This document shows positions 1 through 9,172 of a stretch of DNA of 58,224 nucleotides, one piece after another. The translations under genes were made by a program, and so were the position numbers. This DNA comes from Bacteroidota bacterium (GTDB taxonomy: Bacteria > Bacteroidota > Bacteroidia > Bacteroidales > JAAUTT01): NCBI GenBank assembly GCA_020048915.1, contig JAIFLU010000213.1:1-58224 (forward strand). Reading direction: 5' to 3'. How positions within the stretch are numbered: position 1 is the first letter of the stretch; each line of letters starts with the position of its first letter. Under the pieces are notes generated by a model, which was not told the DNA's origin, made no database searches, and was given only the letters and a program-made list of their open reading frames with translations.

Positions 1-22
1 TATGAATCAATGCCTTTCCCAT
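1..22 (-). CDS. Possible start of a divergent gene leaving the window, sharing its N-terminus with the HTCS
   Basis: On the minus strand an ATG at 22-20 opens a frame reading MGKALIH before the window ends. The HTCS at 359 begins MRKALIH, and the DNA is nearly identical over this stretch. This could be a divergently transcribed paralogue of the regulator, or an alternative 5' end used after inversion of the intervening segment. Only seven codons are visible, so the gene itself is not established. Confidence 0.3.
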
Positions 23-25
23 GAC
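1..25. repeat. Left arm of a 25-bp inverted repeat (cut by window edge)
   Basis: The reverse complement of this segment matches 356-380 at 23 of 25 positions, and the 18 bases 1-18 are a perfect inverted copy of 363-380. The two mismatches are both transitions. The arm reaches the first base of the window, so its true length is unknown. It contains a start codon on the minus strand. Direct observation; its function is inference. Confidence 0.85.
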
Positions 26-355
26 CGTCACTACCAAAAGTAAAATACAGGCGGAAATATACTGAAGGGGCTGAACCATATCATGTTTGGAATAATACTG
101 TTTAGTTGCTTATAAAACGAAACAGGTCTATTTACTTAGTAGAATTTTTACTTGCACTCCCATCTTCTAAAATTAAATTGAACATAATTACACAATTGAG
201 GAGAGGAAAACCTTTACCGTTGCATCAAATTGATACGATTATACCTGTAAATTGGGACTATTATTTCTGATGAGAAAAATAAAATAACCATTTTTAAACA
301 GCATATAACGATATGATTATATCGATAAAAAATGCGTTCTTTTCGTTATTTTTGA
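26..355. other. Intergenic segment between the two inverted-repeat arms
   Basis: About 330 AT-rich bases without a convincing reading frame, lying between two outward-facing start codons. It would hold the promoters of the HTCS and of the putative divergent gene. Near the right arm, TATTTTTG at 347-354 matches the Bacteroidota -7 consensus TAnnTTTG, but it ends only four bases before the ATG, which makes it doubtful as the HTCS promoter. No other element was recognised. Confidence 0.5.
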
Positions 356-380
356 GTTATGAGAAAGGCATTGATTCATA
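356..380. repeat. Right arm of the 25-bp inverted repeat, over the HTCS start codon
   Basis: This arm includes three bases of leader, the ATG of the HTCS and its first codons, and pairs with 1-25 (23 of 25 positions, the inner-to-coding 18 bases perfect). A repeat lying across a start codon and mirrored across an intergenic region can come from divergent paralogues or from a site-specific inversion system. The sequence alone does not decide. Confidence 0.85.
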
Positions 381-3300
381 TAACCCTATTTTTTCTCCTC
401 AGTCTGCAGATACGTGGACAATCTTCCATAAATTTTGATCACATATCCATCGATAAAGGATTATCTCAAAACACAGTCACTGCTATTCTCAAGGACAGTA
501 AAGGATTTATGTGGTTCGGAACAAGCGATGGTCTGAACAGGTTCGATGGCTATGGTTTTAAAATTTTCCGGCACCAGGCGGGAGAAAATACTTCCCTTTC
601 GAACAACAAAATTTTTTGCCTGATGGAAGACCAAAAAGGCCGCATTTGGATTGGAACTTCCGGAGGCATTAATGTTTACGAGAGAGAATACGACCGCTTT
701 GTCCGTTACTTAAATAATCCCAGCGACCCAAAAAGTTTAAATAATAATTTTGTACGGTCTGTTTTCGAAGACAAAAAAGGAAATATATGGGTTGGTACCT
801 TGGGAGGTGGTCTCAATTTATTTGACGAAACTAATAACAATTTCATTCATGTTAATACCGGAACAATCAATGTTTACAGTATCCTTGAAGATCGAAAAGG
901 GAATTTATGGTTCGTTTCGGAAGATAAAGCTATTCATAAGCTTGAAAGAACAGGATTTCGTCAAAGAGTTATTCCATTTTCTAAAGATACGAAAGGAGGA
1001 CATGATCCAGCCAGGGGAAAATCGCTACATGAAGATACAGAGGGAAATATATGGATCGCCACAGAGGGAGATGGGATTTACATATTCAATACCCAGAAAG
1101 AATCTTTTGAGCATATTTCGCAGTTTTCAAGCAAATTTCGGATAAATAATAATATTGTTCAGGATATTTATTTCCAAGGAAGTTCGGATGTATGGATTGC
1201 TACCGATGGGGGTGGGATAAATATAATTAACAAAAAAAAATCAACCCTAACAAATTTAGTATACGATATAAACGATCCGCATGGATTGTCCAGCAATGCT
1301 ATATACCAGATATACCCCGACAATGAGGGCGCCATATGGATTGGTACTTTTGGGGGCGGAATTAATGTTTTGAACCCACATAAAAAGCAGTTCAACAATT
1401 TTACCCAGGCAATTCCAGGGCAGAACGGGCTAAGTCATAAATCAGTATTATGCTTCAACGAAGATGAAAAAGGCATTCTTTGGATTGGGACTGATGGAGG
1501 AGGATTGAACCGGTTTGACCGCAAAACAGGCAAGTTTCATGCATACCTGCATAATCCATCGAACAGCAAAAGTATAAGCAGTAATGTGGTTACATCAATT
1601 TATCAGGACCGAAAAGGGAATTTATGGATTGGAACTTATAACGGCGGACTGAACCTTTTCGATCGACAAACAGAGTCATTTGTTCGCTACCGGAATAATC
1701 CTGCAGACACTACCAGCATTCTAAATAACAATGTATGGAAGATTTATGAAGATAGTGAAAACAACCTATGGGTTGGAACCCTTTGGGGACTGGAACTTTT
1801 TGACCGCGAGAAAAAAACATTTACACATATCCCCCGAACAACTATAAACCATCGAATCTTTCCAACCAAAGTTGTAAGCATGCTTGAGGACAGCATGGGG
1901 AAAATATGGGTAGGAGGCATCGGAATGGCATTGTTTGACAAGAAAACAAAAAAATTTCTTCCTCCAAAAAGCAATAATAAGGAATTAGATAACTTGTCGA
2001 ACTATGACATCCGCGATATTTATGAGGGGCCCAACAACGAAATTTGGATCGGTACAGAAGGCGGGGGCTTATATCGTTTCAACGCCGAAACTGGTAGTGT
2101 TAAACTTTATACAGTAAAGAACGGTTTGCCGAATGATGCGATTCATCAGATACAGCCCGACAATCGGGGCAATTTATGGTTAAGTACAAATATGGGGCTG
2201 TCCCGGTTTGATCCTCGGAAAGAAATTTTCAGAAACTTTGAAGCCATTGATGGGCTGCAAAGCAATCAATTTTCCTACTCGGCTTCCCTGAAAACCCGTT
2301 ACGGCGATTTTCTATTTGGTGGAGTGAATGGTTTCACTGTTTTTAATCCCGACAGTATCAAAGAAAACTTTGCGCCTCCCGCTGTTTTTATTACCGGTTT
2401 CACCCTTTTTAACAAACCTGTTGTTATTGGCGAAAAAGGCTCTGTTTTACAAAAAGATATTATTGAAACAAAACAAATTACTCTTCGATATAAATCGGTA
2501 TTTACATTTGAATTTACTGCCCTCAATTACACCTCGAGTGAGAAAAACCATTACCGGTATAGGATGAAAGGATTTGATGACTGGAATAATGTAGGAACAA
2601 AGCGAACAGCAACATACACAAACCTCGATCCGGGAAAATATACATTCAGGGTTCAGGCATCGAATAATGATGGTATATGGAATAATGAAGGAGCTTCGAT
2701 TGAAATTACCATTCTGCCTCCTTTTTGGAAAACCTATTGGGCATTTATTATCTACACACTTTTATTAATAGGCTTATTTATTTCATTCAGGAGCTATTTA
2801 ATTTCTATTCAACGACATAAACATCAATTGCAGATAAAAGATCTGGAAAAAGCAAAGATTGAAGAAGTAAATCAGATGAAACTTCGTTTTTTTACAAATA
2901 TATCACATGAATTCCGCACCCCGCTTACCCTGATATTAGGACCACTTGAGAAGTTAATTGAAGAAAAGGAGCCAACCGAATCTATAAAAAACCAGCTAAA
3001 GCTAATCTATAGGAATGCTGCACGCATGCTTCGCCTGATTAATGAACTCATGGATTTCCGTAAAATAGAAACAGGAAACATGAAGGTAAATGCAACTCAG
3101 GGAGATATTGTCGAATTTTTAAACGGAATTTATACTGCTTTCAGAGATATGGCAGACCGTCATAGCATCGAATATAGGTTCGAGAGTAATATTGAATCTC
3201 TGGAGACTTGGTTCGACAGAGACCATCTGGATAAAATTTTTTATAATCTTTTATCAAATGCCTTTAAATTTACTTCCGATAAAGGACATGTAGTAATGAA

Positions 3301-4522
3301 ACTAAATCTGTCGGATAACCACAACAGCAATTATGCAGGCATATCCTCAAAAAGTAAAAGAGAGACTCAATTTTTAGAAGTAAGTATAAGCGATAGTGGC
3401 ATAGGAATTTCTTTAGAAAGGCAGCAACATATATTTGACAGATTTTACCAGTTATCTACTCCTGCAACCAAAGGACGAAAAATGGAAATAGCCGGTAGCG
3501 GCATTGGCCTTGCCCTTACTAAAGACTTAATTGAATTGTATAATGGAAAAATTTCTGTAACGAGTAAACCTGGTTATGGAAGTGTTTTTACAGTACTGCT
3601 TCCTCTTGGAAAAGATCAATTTACAAGCGAACAACTCGTTTTCAATGACGTTCATGATAACCAGCTTTTAGACCGAAACGATTCGAAAGTAATTCCCTGG
3701 GAAGAGTTTGATAGCGATGAGAAGGATTTAAGCCCAGAAACGGCAAACCTCCCTTCGAAGCAGTTGGAAATTATGATCGTTGATGATAATCCTGATCTTA
3801 GAATTTTTATTAAACGAACCCTGGAACCGCGTTATAAAGTGATTCAGGCTGCTGAAGGCCACGAAGCTTTGAAACTGGCACAGGAAGTTATGCCTAATTT
3901 GATAATTACAGATATTATGATGCCAGGAATGGACGGAGTGGAGTTTTGTGCTAAGGTTAAAGGCAACGCTCTTACCAGCCACATTCCTATTATTATGCTC
4001 ACCGCCAAAACATCCGATGAATCAAAAATAGAAGGTTTTAAAACCGGAGCAGATGATTATATGCCAAAACCTTTCAATCCGGTTGTTCTCGCCGCACGGG
4101 TATTGAATTTGCTTGAATCACGCAGAAAGTTACAGGAGAAATTTCGTAACGATATAATCATGCAACCATCGGAAGTTACTGTAACCTCTATGGATGAAAA
4201 GTTCCTGGTCAAAGCAATGGAAATAGTTGAGAAGCATATTGACGATTCCAGTTTCGACGTGAAGGTATTTGTGAACGAAATGGGAATGAGCCGGTCGGTT
4301 CTTTACCGCAAGCTGGAAGCCCTCACCGGTCAGTCGGTAAATGAATTTATGAGGGTAATACGCCTCAAAAGAGCCGCTCACCTTCTTACTCAAAAAAAAT
4401 TAAATGTTTCAGAAATTTCGTATGAAGTTGGCTTCAACGATCCACAATATTTCAGCAAGTGTTTCTGCAGGCAATTTGGGGTAACACCCAGTGAATATGC
4501 CGCAAAGTCTGTTAAAAATTAA
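359..4522 (+). CDS. Hybrid two-component system sensor/regulator (HTCS)
   Basis: A one-protein sensor and transcription regulator of the type that controls many Bacteroidota PULs. A signal peptide (residues 1-21) is followed by a periplasmic two-component-regulator propeller made of repeats with W-I/V-G-T blades (about 25-690), a Y_Y_Y domain (about 695-790) and a membrane helix (about 793-815). Then come a HisKA domain with phospho-acceptor H850 in SHEFRTPL, a HATPase with DSGIGI and GSGIGLAL, a receiver with DD and phospho-acceptor D1185 in TDIMMPG, and a C-terminal AraC-type helix-turn-helix (about 1280-1385). At 1387 residues it has the usual HTCS length and is intact. It probably binds an oligosaccharide in the periplasm and activates genes downstream. 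Its 5' end lies in an inverted repeat shared with a divergent start at position 22. Confidence 0.96.
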   Translation: MRKALIHITLFFLLSLQIRGQSSINFDHISIDKGLSQNTVTAILKDSKGFMWFGTSDGLNRFDGYGFKIFRHQAGENTSLSNNKIFCLMEDQKGRIWIGTSGGINVYEREYDRFVRYLNNPSDPKSLNNNFVRSVFEDKKGNIWVGTLGGGLNLFDETNNNFIHVNTGTINVYSILEDRKGNLWFVSEDKAIHKLERTGFRQRVIPFSKDTKGGHDPARGKSLHEDTEGNIWIATEGDGIYIFNTQKESFEHISQFSSKFRINNNIVQDIYFQGSSDVWIATDGGGINIINKKKSTLTNLVYDINDPHGLSSNAIYQIYPDNEGAIWIGTFGGGINVLNPHKKQFNNFTQAIPGQNGLSHKSVLCFNEDEKGILWIGTDGGGLNRFDRKTGKFHAYLHNPSNSKSISSNVVTSIYQDRKGNLWIGTYNGGLNLFDRQTESFVRYRNNPADTTSILNNNVWKIYEDSENNLWVGTLWGLELFDREKKTFTHIPRTTINHRIFPTKVVSMLEDSMGKIWVGGIGMALFDKKTKKFLPPKSNNKELDNLSNYDIRDIYEGPNNEIWIGTEGGGLYRFNAETGSVKLYTVKNGLPNDAIHQIQPDNRGNLWLSTNMGLSRFDPRKEIFRNFEAIDGLQSNQFSYSASLKTRYGDFLFGGVNGFTVFNPDSIKENFAPPAVFITGFTLFNKPVVIGEKGSVLQKDIIETKQITLRYKSVFTFEFTALNYTSSEKNHYRYRMKGFDDWNNVGTKRTATYTNLDPGKYTFRVQASNNDGIWNNEGASIEITILPPFWKTYWAFIIYTLLLIGLFISFRSYLISIQRHKHQLQIKDLEKAKIEEVNQMKLRFFTNISHEFRTPLTLILGPLEKLIEEKEPTESIKNQLKLIYRNAARMLRLINELMDFRKIETGNMKVNATQGDIVEFLNGIYTAFRDMADRHSIEYRFESNIESLETWFDRDHLDKIFYNLLSNAFKFTSDKGHVVMKLNLSDNHNSNYAGISSKSKRETQFLEVSISDSGIGISLERQQHIFDRFYQLSTPATKGRKMEIAGSGIGLALTKDLIELYNGKISVTSKPGYGSVFTVLLPLGKDQFTSEQLVFNDVHDNQLLDRNDSKVIPWEEFDSDEKDLSPETANLPSKQLEIMIVDDNPDLRIFIKRTLEPRYKVIQAAEGHEALKLAQEVMPNLIITDIMMPGMDGVEFCAKVKGNALTSHIPIIMLTAKTSDESKIEGFKTGADDYMPKPFNPVVLAARVLNLLESRRKLQEKFRNDIIMQPSEVTVTSMDEKFLVKAMEIVEKHIDDSSFDVKVFVNEMGMSRSVLYRKLEALTGQSVNEFMRVIRLKRAAHLLTQKKLNVSEISYEVGFNDPQYFSKCFCRQFGVTPSEYAAKSVKN

Positions 4523-4644
4523 ATTCTTCGTTATTACTTCCAATTATTCTGTGGTACGGTTGGGAAATATATACCCTCAGAATGGGATATATTTCCACAC
4601 CCTTTAGTGCTTCATACCGTAATTTTAACCATTGAATTTTTTCT

Positions 4645-4752
4645 ATGAACCGTCCCAGAGCATTCAAAAAGCATTTCAGGCTTAATCCGGTTGAATTTAT
4701 ATTCATCCTTATCTTAGTGGCATTAACACTGTTTATTATTTATATAATATGA
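4645..4752 (+). CDS. Small single-pass membrane protein (35 aa), coupled to the next gene
   Basis: ATG at 4645 opens a 35-codon frame. The product has a basic N-terminus (MNRPRAFKKHFR) followed by a hydrophobic helix (about residues 16-35: EFIFILILVALTLFIIYII), ending at TGA 4750-4752. Its stop overlaps the ATG of the following gene (ATGA, 4749-4752), a typical translational-coupling arrangement. This supports it as real, though it could be a leader peptide. The shape, basic residues then one helix at the C-terminus, suits a small inner-membrane protein. No family recognised and no function proposed. Confidence 0.5.
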   Translation: MNRPRAFKKHFRLNPVEFIFILILVALTLFIIYII

Positions 4753-6671
4753 TCGAATTTCAAACATTTCTATTCCCGGAAATACACAGTATTAGAAGAT
4801 ACATAATTATAATGCTGTTTCTGCTTTCTCCATATGGCCTGTCTGCACAGAATAGTCCTTTTCTGGAAATTTCTGATTCAAAACTCGCCAATGGCATTGT
4901 ATTTCCAAACTGGGAGAAAAAACAGGTTTTTTTGCATACCTATTATGTTGATGGCAATAATCCTTCGGCTTCAGATGGAAATCAAGGAACAGCCGACCAC
5001 CCCTTCAAAACAATTTCAAAGGCAGCTGAAATTATGGAGCCCGGCGACCGGGTAATTATTCGGGAAGGTGAATACCGTGAGACAGTTCATCCTGCCAGGG
5101 GAGGAGAAAGCGCTGAAAAAATGATTACCTACGAAGCAGCAGCTGGAGCAAAGGTAATTATTTCAGGGTCTTTCTTATTAGATATAAAAAGATGGAAAGA
5201 AGGGAGAGGATGGATTTATGCCAATCATGAACCTTATACCGAAGACAGTATAATTACGTCCACCAGGATATGGCAATACGATTTTAATGGAAATGAATTC
5301 GGAGGATATAATCCTTTTGGTATGGTTAATCTGATGCACGACCGGGAGTATTTGCAATATAAAAAAGTAAATATGGACCGGCACTTTTTACGCAGAGGTA
5401 TTTTGTTCCTAAATGGCAAGCCACTGGAACAGGTTATGAATCCGGTAGATCTTGCTTCAAAAGATAGTGGGGCATTCTGGATAGAGCACAATGGCTTGCG
5501 CATTCATGTGCGGTTTCCAGGGAACTCCCGGCCAGACGATTACAGGATAGAAGCAACTGCAAAAGAACAGGTTTTTGTTCCTTTGGAATACGGTTTGGGA
5601 TATGTTGCCATAAAAGGCATTACTTTTCAGCATGCCGGAAATGGCTTTCCTGTGCCACAGCGAGGTTTGGTATCGACTAATCGCGGGCATCACTGGTTAA
5701 TCGAGAAATGCACTATCGAATGGGCAAATTCATTAGGCCTCGATATGGGAAACGAAATGTGGAGCACTGTTCATCAGCCGGGATTGGGCTATCATATTGT
5801 CCGAAATAATTTGATTAAAAACTGCGGAATTGGAGGGCTGGAAGCTTTGGGTGCAAAGCAAATGCTAATTGAAGATAATTTGTTTGAAAATATCGGATGG
5901 CAAAACGCAGAACTCGCTTTTGAGTCAGGGGCTATAAAGATCCATACCACCATTAATACAATGATTCGCCGAAATGTATTTCGACATATTTCATATGCTC
6001 CCGGAATTTGGCTCGATTACCTGGCGAACGAGAATTGCCGGATTACAAAAAATGTTTTTGCTGATATTATTACGGCCAGGGGTGCCATTTATATTGAAGT
6101 GAGCCGGCACGATTGCCTGGTTGACCATAATATTTTTTATAAACTTCGAAGTCAGTACTGGCTAAGCGGAGAATACGGCGCAGGCGGAAGCGCATTATAT
6201 ACGGATGGCTCCGACAGTATTCGTTTTTCGGATAATTTAATGTTGGATATTGAGAATACCGGTTATGGCGATTATCTGAATGCCGATCGTATTGTTGGTT
6301 CCCGGGGAGGAGTTACCCGCTGGCACAGCGTTACAAACAATATTTTTATCGATTGCCGAAAACATGCCATTGAATTTCCCAATATGTATAACTTTTCAAA
6401 TGGGAATATCTTCAGCCATGTTCCTCCGGGATATCTAAAGATGGGAAATCCTCTTCCTGCCCTTTTACTGGATATAGAAGCATGGCAAAAATGTTTTGGA
6501 TGGGAAAAAGACGGAAAAAAAGCAGAGGTTGGCGGAAAACTAAACCCCAATAGTTTGGAACTTTCAATAACCGGTAAAACAATTGAGCTGGAAAAACTCT
6601 TCCTAAAAGGCCCTTTTAAAGATTATCAAAAGTTTTTGAACATTAATATCGATCCAAGATTAGGGTATTAA
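4749..6671 (+). CDS. Secreted right-handed parallel beta-helix protein (DUF1565/Beta_helix type)
   Basis: The mature start has the DUF1565-like pattern: YYVDG, GTADHPFKTISKAAE, GDRVIIREGEYRE and MITYEAAAGAKVIISGS. Later comes a series of N-rich coils such as NNLIKNCGIGGLEA, IEDNLFENIGW, IRRNVFRHISY and VDHNIFYKL, which build a pectin-lyase-like solenoid. Such proteins are polysaccharide lyases, hydrolases (GH28- or GH141-like) or epimerases; the activity cannot be told here. The start at 4749 keeps a basic n-region (RRYIII) before the hydrophobic core and AQ cleavage site. The internal ATG at 4812 would leave too short a signal. It follows the HTCS on the same strand and overlaps the 35-aa ORF by four bases. 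Confidence 0.85.
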   Translation: MIEFQTFLFPEIHSIRRYIIIMLFLLSPYGLSAQNSPFLEISDSKLANGIVFPNWEKKQVFLHTYYVDGNNPSASDGNQGTADHPFKTISKAAEIMEPGDRVIIREGEYRETVHPARGGESAEKMITYEAAAGAKVIISGSFLLDIKRWKEGRGWIYANHEPYTEDSIITSTRIWQYDFNGNEFGGYNPFGMVNLMHDREYLQYKKVNMDRHFLRRGILFLNGKPLEQVMNPVDLASKDSGAFWIEHNGLRIHVRFPGNSRPDDYRIEATAKEQVFVPLEYGLGYVAIKGITFQHAGNGFPVPQRGLVSTNRGHHWLIEKCTIEWANSLGLDMGNEMWSTVHQPGLGYHIVRNNLIKNCGIGGLEALGAKQMLIEDNLFENIGWQNAELAFESGAIKIHTTINTMIRRNVFRHISYAPGIWLDYLANENCRITKNVFADIITARGAIYIEVSRHDCLVDHNIFYKLRSQYWLSGEYGAGGSALYTDGSDSIRFSDNLMLDIENTGYGDYLNADRIVGSRGGVTRWHSVTNNIFIDCRKHAIEFPNMYNFSNGNIFSHVPPGYLKMGNPLPALLLDIEAWQKCFGWEKDGKKAEVGGKLNPNSLELSITGKTIELEKLFLKGPFKDYQKFLNINIDPRLGY

Positions 6672-6691
6672 GAACTGCATATTGGCAGTTC
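6672..6691 (+). terminator. Short hairpin just after the beta-helix gene
   Basis: GAACTGC (6672-6678) and GCAGTTC (6685-6691) form a perfect 7-bp stem with a 6-base loop, starting at the first base after the stop codon. No clear U-run follows directly, so it is a weak terminator candidate or an mRNA 3' end stabiliser. Confidence 0.35.
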
Positions 6692-7234
6692 CAAAAGTGG
6701 AAAAATTTTGTATCCTTTGAGATTGAAGGGAAAGGTGAGATAGCTGGTTTAGGCAATTCAAATCACGCCTATTTGGAAAGTTACTTGAAAATGCAGATAT
6801 CCTTGGAATTTCGTATGGCTTAAACCGAGGTATCAGCAAAGTTCAATTTTAACAATGCATTTTCCAAACTATCTCATATAATGGCATTAATCATGAAAAT
6901 CCAGCTCATCCTAATGATAGAGTAGTTTTATTACCATTAGAACCATGTTCACACCAAACATGTTAATGCTTTATTACCAGGCAAGTAACAAGGAGCTAAT
7001 GTGTTTTACAATATCTTAACTGTAAACCTATTTTGGCACTTTCAGAAGAGCAGAATGCCAGTTATGGCAAAGCCTGTAAATGATCCCAGGCAAATTTCGA
7101 TTGGTTATTCAATTTATTCTTTGTATTTTTCATCCTGAAAGTGATTGTTTTTGCCTTAGGCATTTCTTGTAACTACTATAAAATAAGAAATTAACATCTC
7201 TTCTACGGCTTCGCGTTTTTGGTATAAGTTATAA
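6692..7234. other. Gene-free interval before the sigma factor; possibly decayed sequence
   Basis: More than 500 bases without a convincing reading frame separate the beta-helix gene from the ECF sigma gene. Short frames resembling protein appear and stop (for example one ending GLNRGISKVQF at about 6850, and one containing ENPAHPNDRVVLLPLE at about 6900-6960), which suggests remnants of old genes rather than a regulatory leader. Nothing can be assigned. The promoter of the sigma gene should lie at the 3' end of this interval. Confidence 0.4.
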
Positions 7235-7855
7235 ATGAAATGGAAAAGATTCGAAAATTTGAAGACTAGTGATATCGATAAATTAATCATGCAGCTTCTT
7301 TCCGGGGAAGATGAAAAAGCTCTAAAGATTGTTTTCGAGTCATATTTCAACAGACTTGCAGGATTCTCCGTTAAATTTGTAAAAAACAGAGAAATAGCTA
7401 GGGATATTACACAAGATGCCATTCTAAGGTTCTGGGAAAAAAGGAATCATCTATCCGACAATACTCGTGTTTTATCATATTTATTAACAATCGTTCGAAA
7501 TTTGTCCTTGAATTATTTGCGCGATATGCAACGCAATGGGGTTCACTTATCGCTCGACGAAAGTTTTAGTGATGAAATGCTATTAAATTATAAATTACTT
7601 TCTGACACAGTATGGGAAGAGTTACTTACCTCAGAACTGGAGGAAATAATTACTAAATCTGCACAATTGATTCCGGAACGCAGTCGCGAGGTCTTTTTTA
7701 TGAGCCGGATGGAACACCTTTCCCATACCGAAATTGCAAAAAAATTGAATATCTCACAAAAAACCGTTGAAGGCCATATATCAGAAGCACTTAAAATTAT
7801 TAGAAAGCAACTACCAGTTTATTTGATAATTACAATACAAACAGTGCAATTTTAA
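7235..7855 (+). CDS. ECF-type RNA polymerase sigma-70 factor
   Basis: A 206-residue extracytoplasmic-function sigma factor. The sigma region 2 part (about residues 25-95) includes NREIARDITQDAILRFWEKR, the typical core-polymerase and -10 binding segment, followed by LSYLLTIVRNLSLNYLRD. Region 4 (about 145-200) has IPERSREVFFMSRMEHLSHTEIA and the recognition helix KKLNISQKTVEGHISEAL. This is the Bacteroidota FecI/BT-ECF class. It sits 66 bp upstream of a FecR-like anti-sigma gene and is followed by an STN-bearing SusC, the standard trans-envelope arrangement in which transporter engagement frees the sigma factor to transcribe susCD and nearby genes. Confidence 0.95.
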   Translation: MKWKRFENLKTSDIDKLIMQLLSGEDEKALKIVFESYFNRLAGFSVKFVKNREIARDITQDAILRFWEKRNHLSDNTRVLSYLLTIVRNLSLNYLRDMQRNGVHLSLDESFSDEMLLNYKLLSDTVWEELLTSELEEIITKSAQLIPERSREVFFMSRMEHLSHTEIAKKLNISQKTVEGHISEALKIIRKQLPVYLIITIQTVQF

Positions 7856-7921
7856 AAAAAATACAGATTTTTAGCAAGGGGTTCGGTATTTTTTGGTGTT
7901 ATACTTTTTGAAAAATCATTT

Positions 7922-9037
7922 ATGAACGACGAAACTATTATCCGTTATTTAAATGGGGATTTAAACCCTGTTGAAACCAGAGAATTTCTGGAATGGTCTA
8001 AGCTCGATTCGTCTAACTACGAGCAGCTAAAAAGAATTCATCAGTCATGGGTTTTATCTTCCATAGTTGAAAGTGATTTCAATGCTGATTTCGAAAAGGA
8101 ATTTCAGCTTTTTCAATTTCACCGGCTCCGAAAACTGAGTGAATTGAAAAAAAACCAACAAATCAAAATTTTAAGATGGGTAGCAGGTGTAGCAGCAGCA
8201 ATTATTATTCTTTTAGGAGGATACCTTATTGTTTCTAAACAATTAAATAATGATCTAAATTATTTAGCCGATGCACAGAACACCGTTATTACATTAGCAG
8301 GAGAAAAGACAAAAATTATTTTGGCTGACGGCTCTGTTATTTGGGTCAATGCCTGCACTAGCCTTAAGTATCCGGCTAATATGATTGGTTCGAAGATTCA
8401 CTTTTTTCTCGATGGTGAAGCTTTTTTTGATTTCAAAAAATTAAAGGGCAGGAAAATAATAGTGCATACCTCTCAAATTAATGTTAATGTTTTGGGCACA
8501 GCATTTAATTTGCGCTCTTATTCTGATGAGAATATTATTGAAACAACACTGGTAAGGGGGATTGTTGAAATTGAAAAGAATGCTACAAAAGCAAATAAAT
8601 TTAATGAAAAAGTTCGTCTTGAACCTAACCAATCTGCTACTTATATTAAAAATCTTAATAGTACAAGCATTAAAACTCTTACAGAGGGATTAGGCGAAAA
8701 AACTAATAGCTTGGAGGAGGTTATTACCTCCGCAAAGCTTAAAAAAGCAAATATGATAGTATCGGAAAATGCAAATCTTGATCTAAAGGTCTCTTGGAAA
8801 GAAGGGAAGTTAAATTTTAGAGGAGAATCATTTTTAAATTTAGCAAAAATATTTGAGCGTTGGTACGATGTAAAGATTGTAATTAACGGCGAAAAACTCA
8901 AAAAAACAATATTTACAGGGACATTTGAGAAAGAAACTATCGTTCAGGCACTGGAAGCTCTTAGTTACCCTGTTCCATTTCATTATTCAGTAAAAAAGGA
9001 TTCAATATTTATTACAGAGAAAAAAATGTCTAACTAA
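7922..9037 (+). CDS. FecR-family anti-sigma factor
   Basis: A 371-residue inner-membrane anti-sigma factor. The cytoplasmic N-terminal part (1-83) would bind the sigma factor and has the usual short opening IIRYLNGDLNPVETREFLEW. One membrane helix (about 84-105) follows. The periplasmic FecR domain (about 120-235) contains GEKTKIILADGSVIWVNACTSLKYP and INVNVLGTAFNLRSYSDE. A C-terminal DUF4974-like part (about 295-365) carries LNLAKIFERWYDVKIVING and FTGTFEKETIVQALEALS and should contact the STN domain of the SusC protein. It lies between its sigma partner and that SusC. All parts are present and no defect is visible. Confidence 0.95.
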   Translation: MNDETIIRYLNGDLNPVETREFLEWSKLDSSNYEQLKRIHQSWVLSSIVESDFNADFEKEFQLFQFHRLRKLSELKKNQQIKILRWVAGVAAAIIILLGGYLIVSKQLNNDLNYLADAQNTVITLAGEKTKIILADGSVIWVNACTSLKYPANMIGSKIHFFLDGEAFFDFKKLKGRKIIVHTSQINVNVLGTAFNLRSYSDENIIETTLVRGIVEIEKNATKANKFNEKVRLEPNQSATYIKNLNSTSIKTLTEGLGEKTNSLEEVITSAKLKKANMIVSENANLDLKVSWKEGKLNFRGESFLNLAKIFERWYDVKIVINGEKLKKTIFTGTFEKETIVQALEALSYPVPFHYSVKKDSIFITEKKMSN

Positions 9038-9068
9038 AACTACTATTATGACCTGAACCAAAAAAAAT

Positions 9069-9098
9069 AGTCGGAAAATGTTGCTGCATTTCCCGACT
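9069..9098 (+). terminator. Hairpin between the anti-sigma gene and susC
   Basis: AGTCGGAAAATG (9069-9080) pairs with CATTTCCCGACT (9087-9098) with one mismatch across 12 positions and a 6-base loop. It sits in the 100-bp gap before susC and is followed by an AT-rich stretch. It probably ends most sigma/anti-sigma transcripts, so that susC is started by its own sigma-dependent promoter, or works as an attenuator. Structure seen; role inferred. Confidence 0.55.
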
Positions 9099-9172
9099 TA
9101 GCTTAAAAATTTTCAATAATGCCTTGGTAAGAGATAGGCATTATTATGTTTCATTTTAAACACTACAAATGT

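Noticed and set aside
347..354. TATTTTTG as a Bacteroidota -7 promoter box for the HTCS
   Set aside because: It ends four bases before the ATG, which would give an almost leaderless transcript, and no good -33 element is placed right.
6890..6960. HPND string (ENPAHPNDRV) reminiscent of class II fumarase/aspartase
   Set aside because: Only a short match; the neighbouring frames do not continue the family, so a fumarase remnant cannot be supported.
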